Shown here: positions 63,564 through 64,000 of the stretch, piece after piece
Layout: each line of letters begins with the position of its first letter
How positions within the stretch are numbered: position 1 is the stretch's first letter
NCBI GenBank assembly: GCA_049840475.1
Contig: JASGKX010000003.1
Coordinates: 186,001-250,000, forward strand
Reading direction: 5' to 3'
Source of the DNA: JBGVSA01 sp049840475
Lineage (GTDB): Bacteria > Pseudomonadota > Gammaproteobacteria > Burkholderiales > Rhodocyclaceae
DNA length: 64,000 bases
Notes under the pieces: generated by a model
Databases searched by the model: none
The model's input: only the letters and a program-made list of their open reading frames with translations
What the model was told of the DNA's origin: nothing
Position numbers and translations under genes: made by a program

Positions 63564-64000
63564 TTACACCGCAACGCCGTCGGCAACTTCCTTGTACTCC
63601 TCGATCTGGTCGAAATTCATGTACCGATAGACCTTCGCAGCGTCCTTGTTGATGACGCCCATGTCAGCGTGATACTCCTCGACGGTCGGGATGCGACCGA
63701 GCTTGGAGCAGATTGCTGCCAGTTCTGCCGAGCCGAGATACACGTTGGTGTTCTTGCCCAGACGGTTGGGGAAGTTACGTGTCGAGGTCGACATGACGGT
63801 CGCGCCTTCGCGCACCTGCGCCTGGTTGCCCATGCACAGCGAGCAGCCCGGCATTTCGGTACGTGCGCCGGCCGTGCCGAAGACACCGTAGTGGCCTTCC
63901 TTGGTCAGTTCGGATGCGTCCATCTTGGTCGGCGGAGCAACCCAGAGCTTGACCGGGATGTCGCGCTTGCCTTCGAGCAGCTTGGACGCTGCGCGGAAGT
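63564..64000 (-). CDS. acnB: Aconitate hydratase B AcnB (C-terminal part)
   Basis: Only the last 145 codons are inside the window. They carry the AcnB cluster Cys region GCSLCMGNQAQVREGATV and the ending STSTRNFPNRLGKNTNVYLG, followed by LAAICSKLGRIPTVEEYH and a stop. AcnB is the main aconitase of the TCA cycle in growing cells of many proteobacteria. The gene reads leftwards and enters from beyond the right edge. A terminator lies after it. Confidence 0.95.
   Translation of the reverse strand, partial: FRAASKLLEGKRDIPVKLWVAPPTKMDASELTKEGHYGVFGTAGARTEMPGCSLCMGNQAQVREGATVMSTSTRNFPNRLGKNTNVYLGSAELAAICSKLGRIPTVEEYHADMGVINKDAAKVYRYMNFDQIEEYKEVADGVAV

Overview
The window reads as a GC-rich beta-proteobacterial chromosome, most like Ralstonia (R. 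pickettii group) within Burkholderiales. This rests on gene content and protein style: a gspC-gspD-gspE-gspF-gspG type II secretion operon, families I associate with Burkholderiales (DUF2863, DUF2218), an MMD-type GlnRS with a GTG start, and rho next to trxA and rpmE. No rRNA, tRNA, CRISPR array, insertion sequence or prophage was seen. The assignment is from recognition, not from a search.

Layout. 1-5.7 kb: start of a type II secretion operon, read leftwards (gspC, gspD, gspE, gspF, gspG cut by the window edge). 5.9-13.6 kb: a siderophore uptake locus (TonB-dependent receptor, periplasmic esterase, binding protein, permease, ATPase, DUF2218 protein) with a divergent AraC/PchR-like regulator and a Fur-like box. 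13.7-18.2 kb: a DUF2863 gene and an overlapping biotin operon bioF-bioH-bioC-bioD. 18.5-24.9 kb: a TRAP binding protein, a membrane pyrophosphatase, and a large P-loop protein of unknown function. 25-35 kb: a glycosyltransferase, then a pectin/polygalacturonate locus (Gfo/Idh/MocA oxidoreductase, KdgF-like cupin, discoidin-like secreted protein, PL2-type pectate lyase, two GH28 polygalacturonases). 35-48 kb: mostly single housekeeping or poorly known genes (a PAS-PAS-GGDEF protein, rluA, dinB, glnS, cysM, a GT83-like membrane protein). 48.5-57 kb: rpmE, rho, trxA, acnA, an AEC permease, a LOG-family protein, gdhA. 57-63.3 kb: an NlpE/META protein and a DMSO-reductase-type operon dmsA-dmsB-dmsC plus TorD-like chaperone. 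The right edge cuts acnB.

How parts fit. The secreted GH28 enzymes are natural type II secretion substrates, so the operon at the left edge and the pectin locus at 26-35 kb may work together: outer-surface polygalacturonases release oligomers, the cytoplasmic PL2 lyase makes unsaturated uronates, and KdgF linearises them. The siderophore locus has a periplasmic esterase, which suggests an ester-linked siderophore hydrolysed before inner-membrane transport.

Three conserved genes (gspD, bioF, gdhA) each carry one extra base that breaks the frame. In each case removing that one base restores a family-typical C-terminus, and the corrected lengths are whole codons. All three can be explained by one extra A on the + strand, which points to sequence error more than to gene decay. 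The most open biological questions are the P-loop protein at 22955-24913, the siderophore locus with its DUF2218 partner, and a possible shared operator in the pectin locus.
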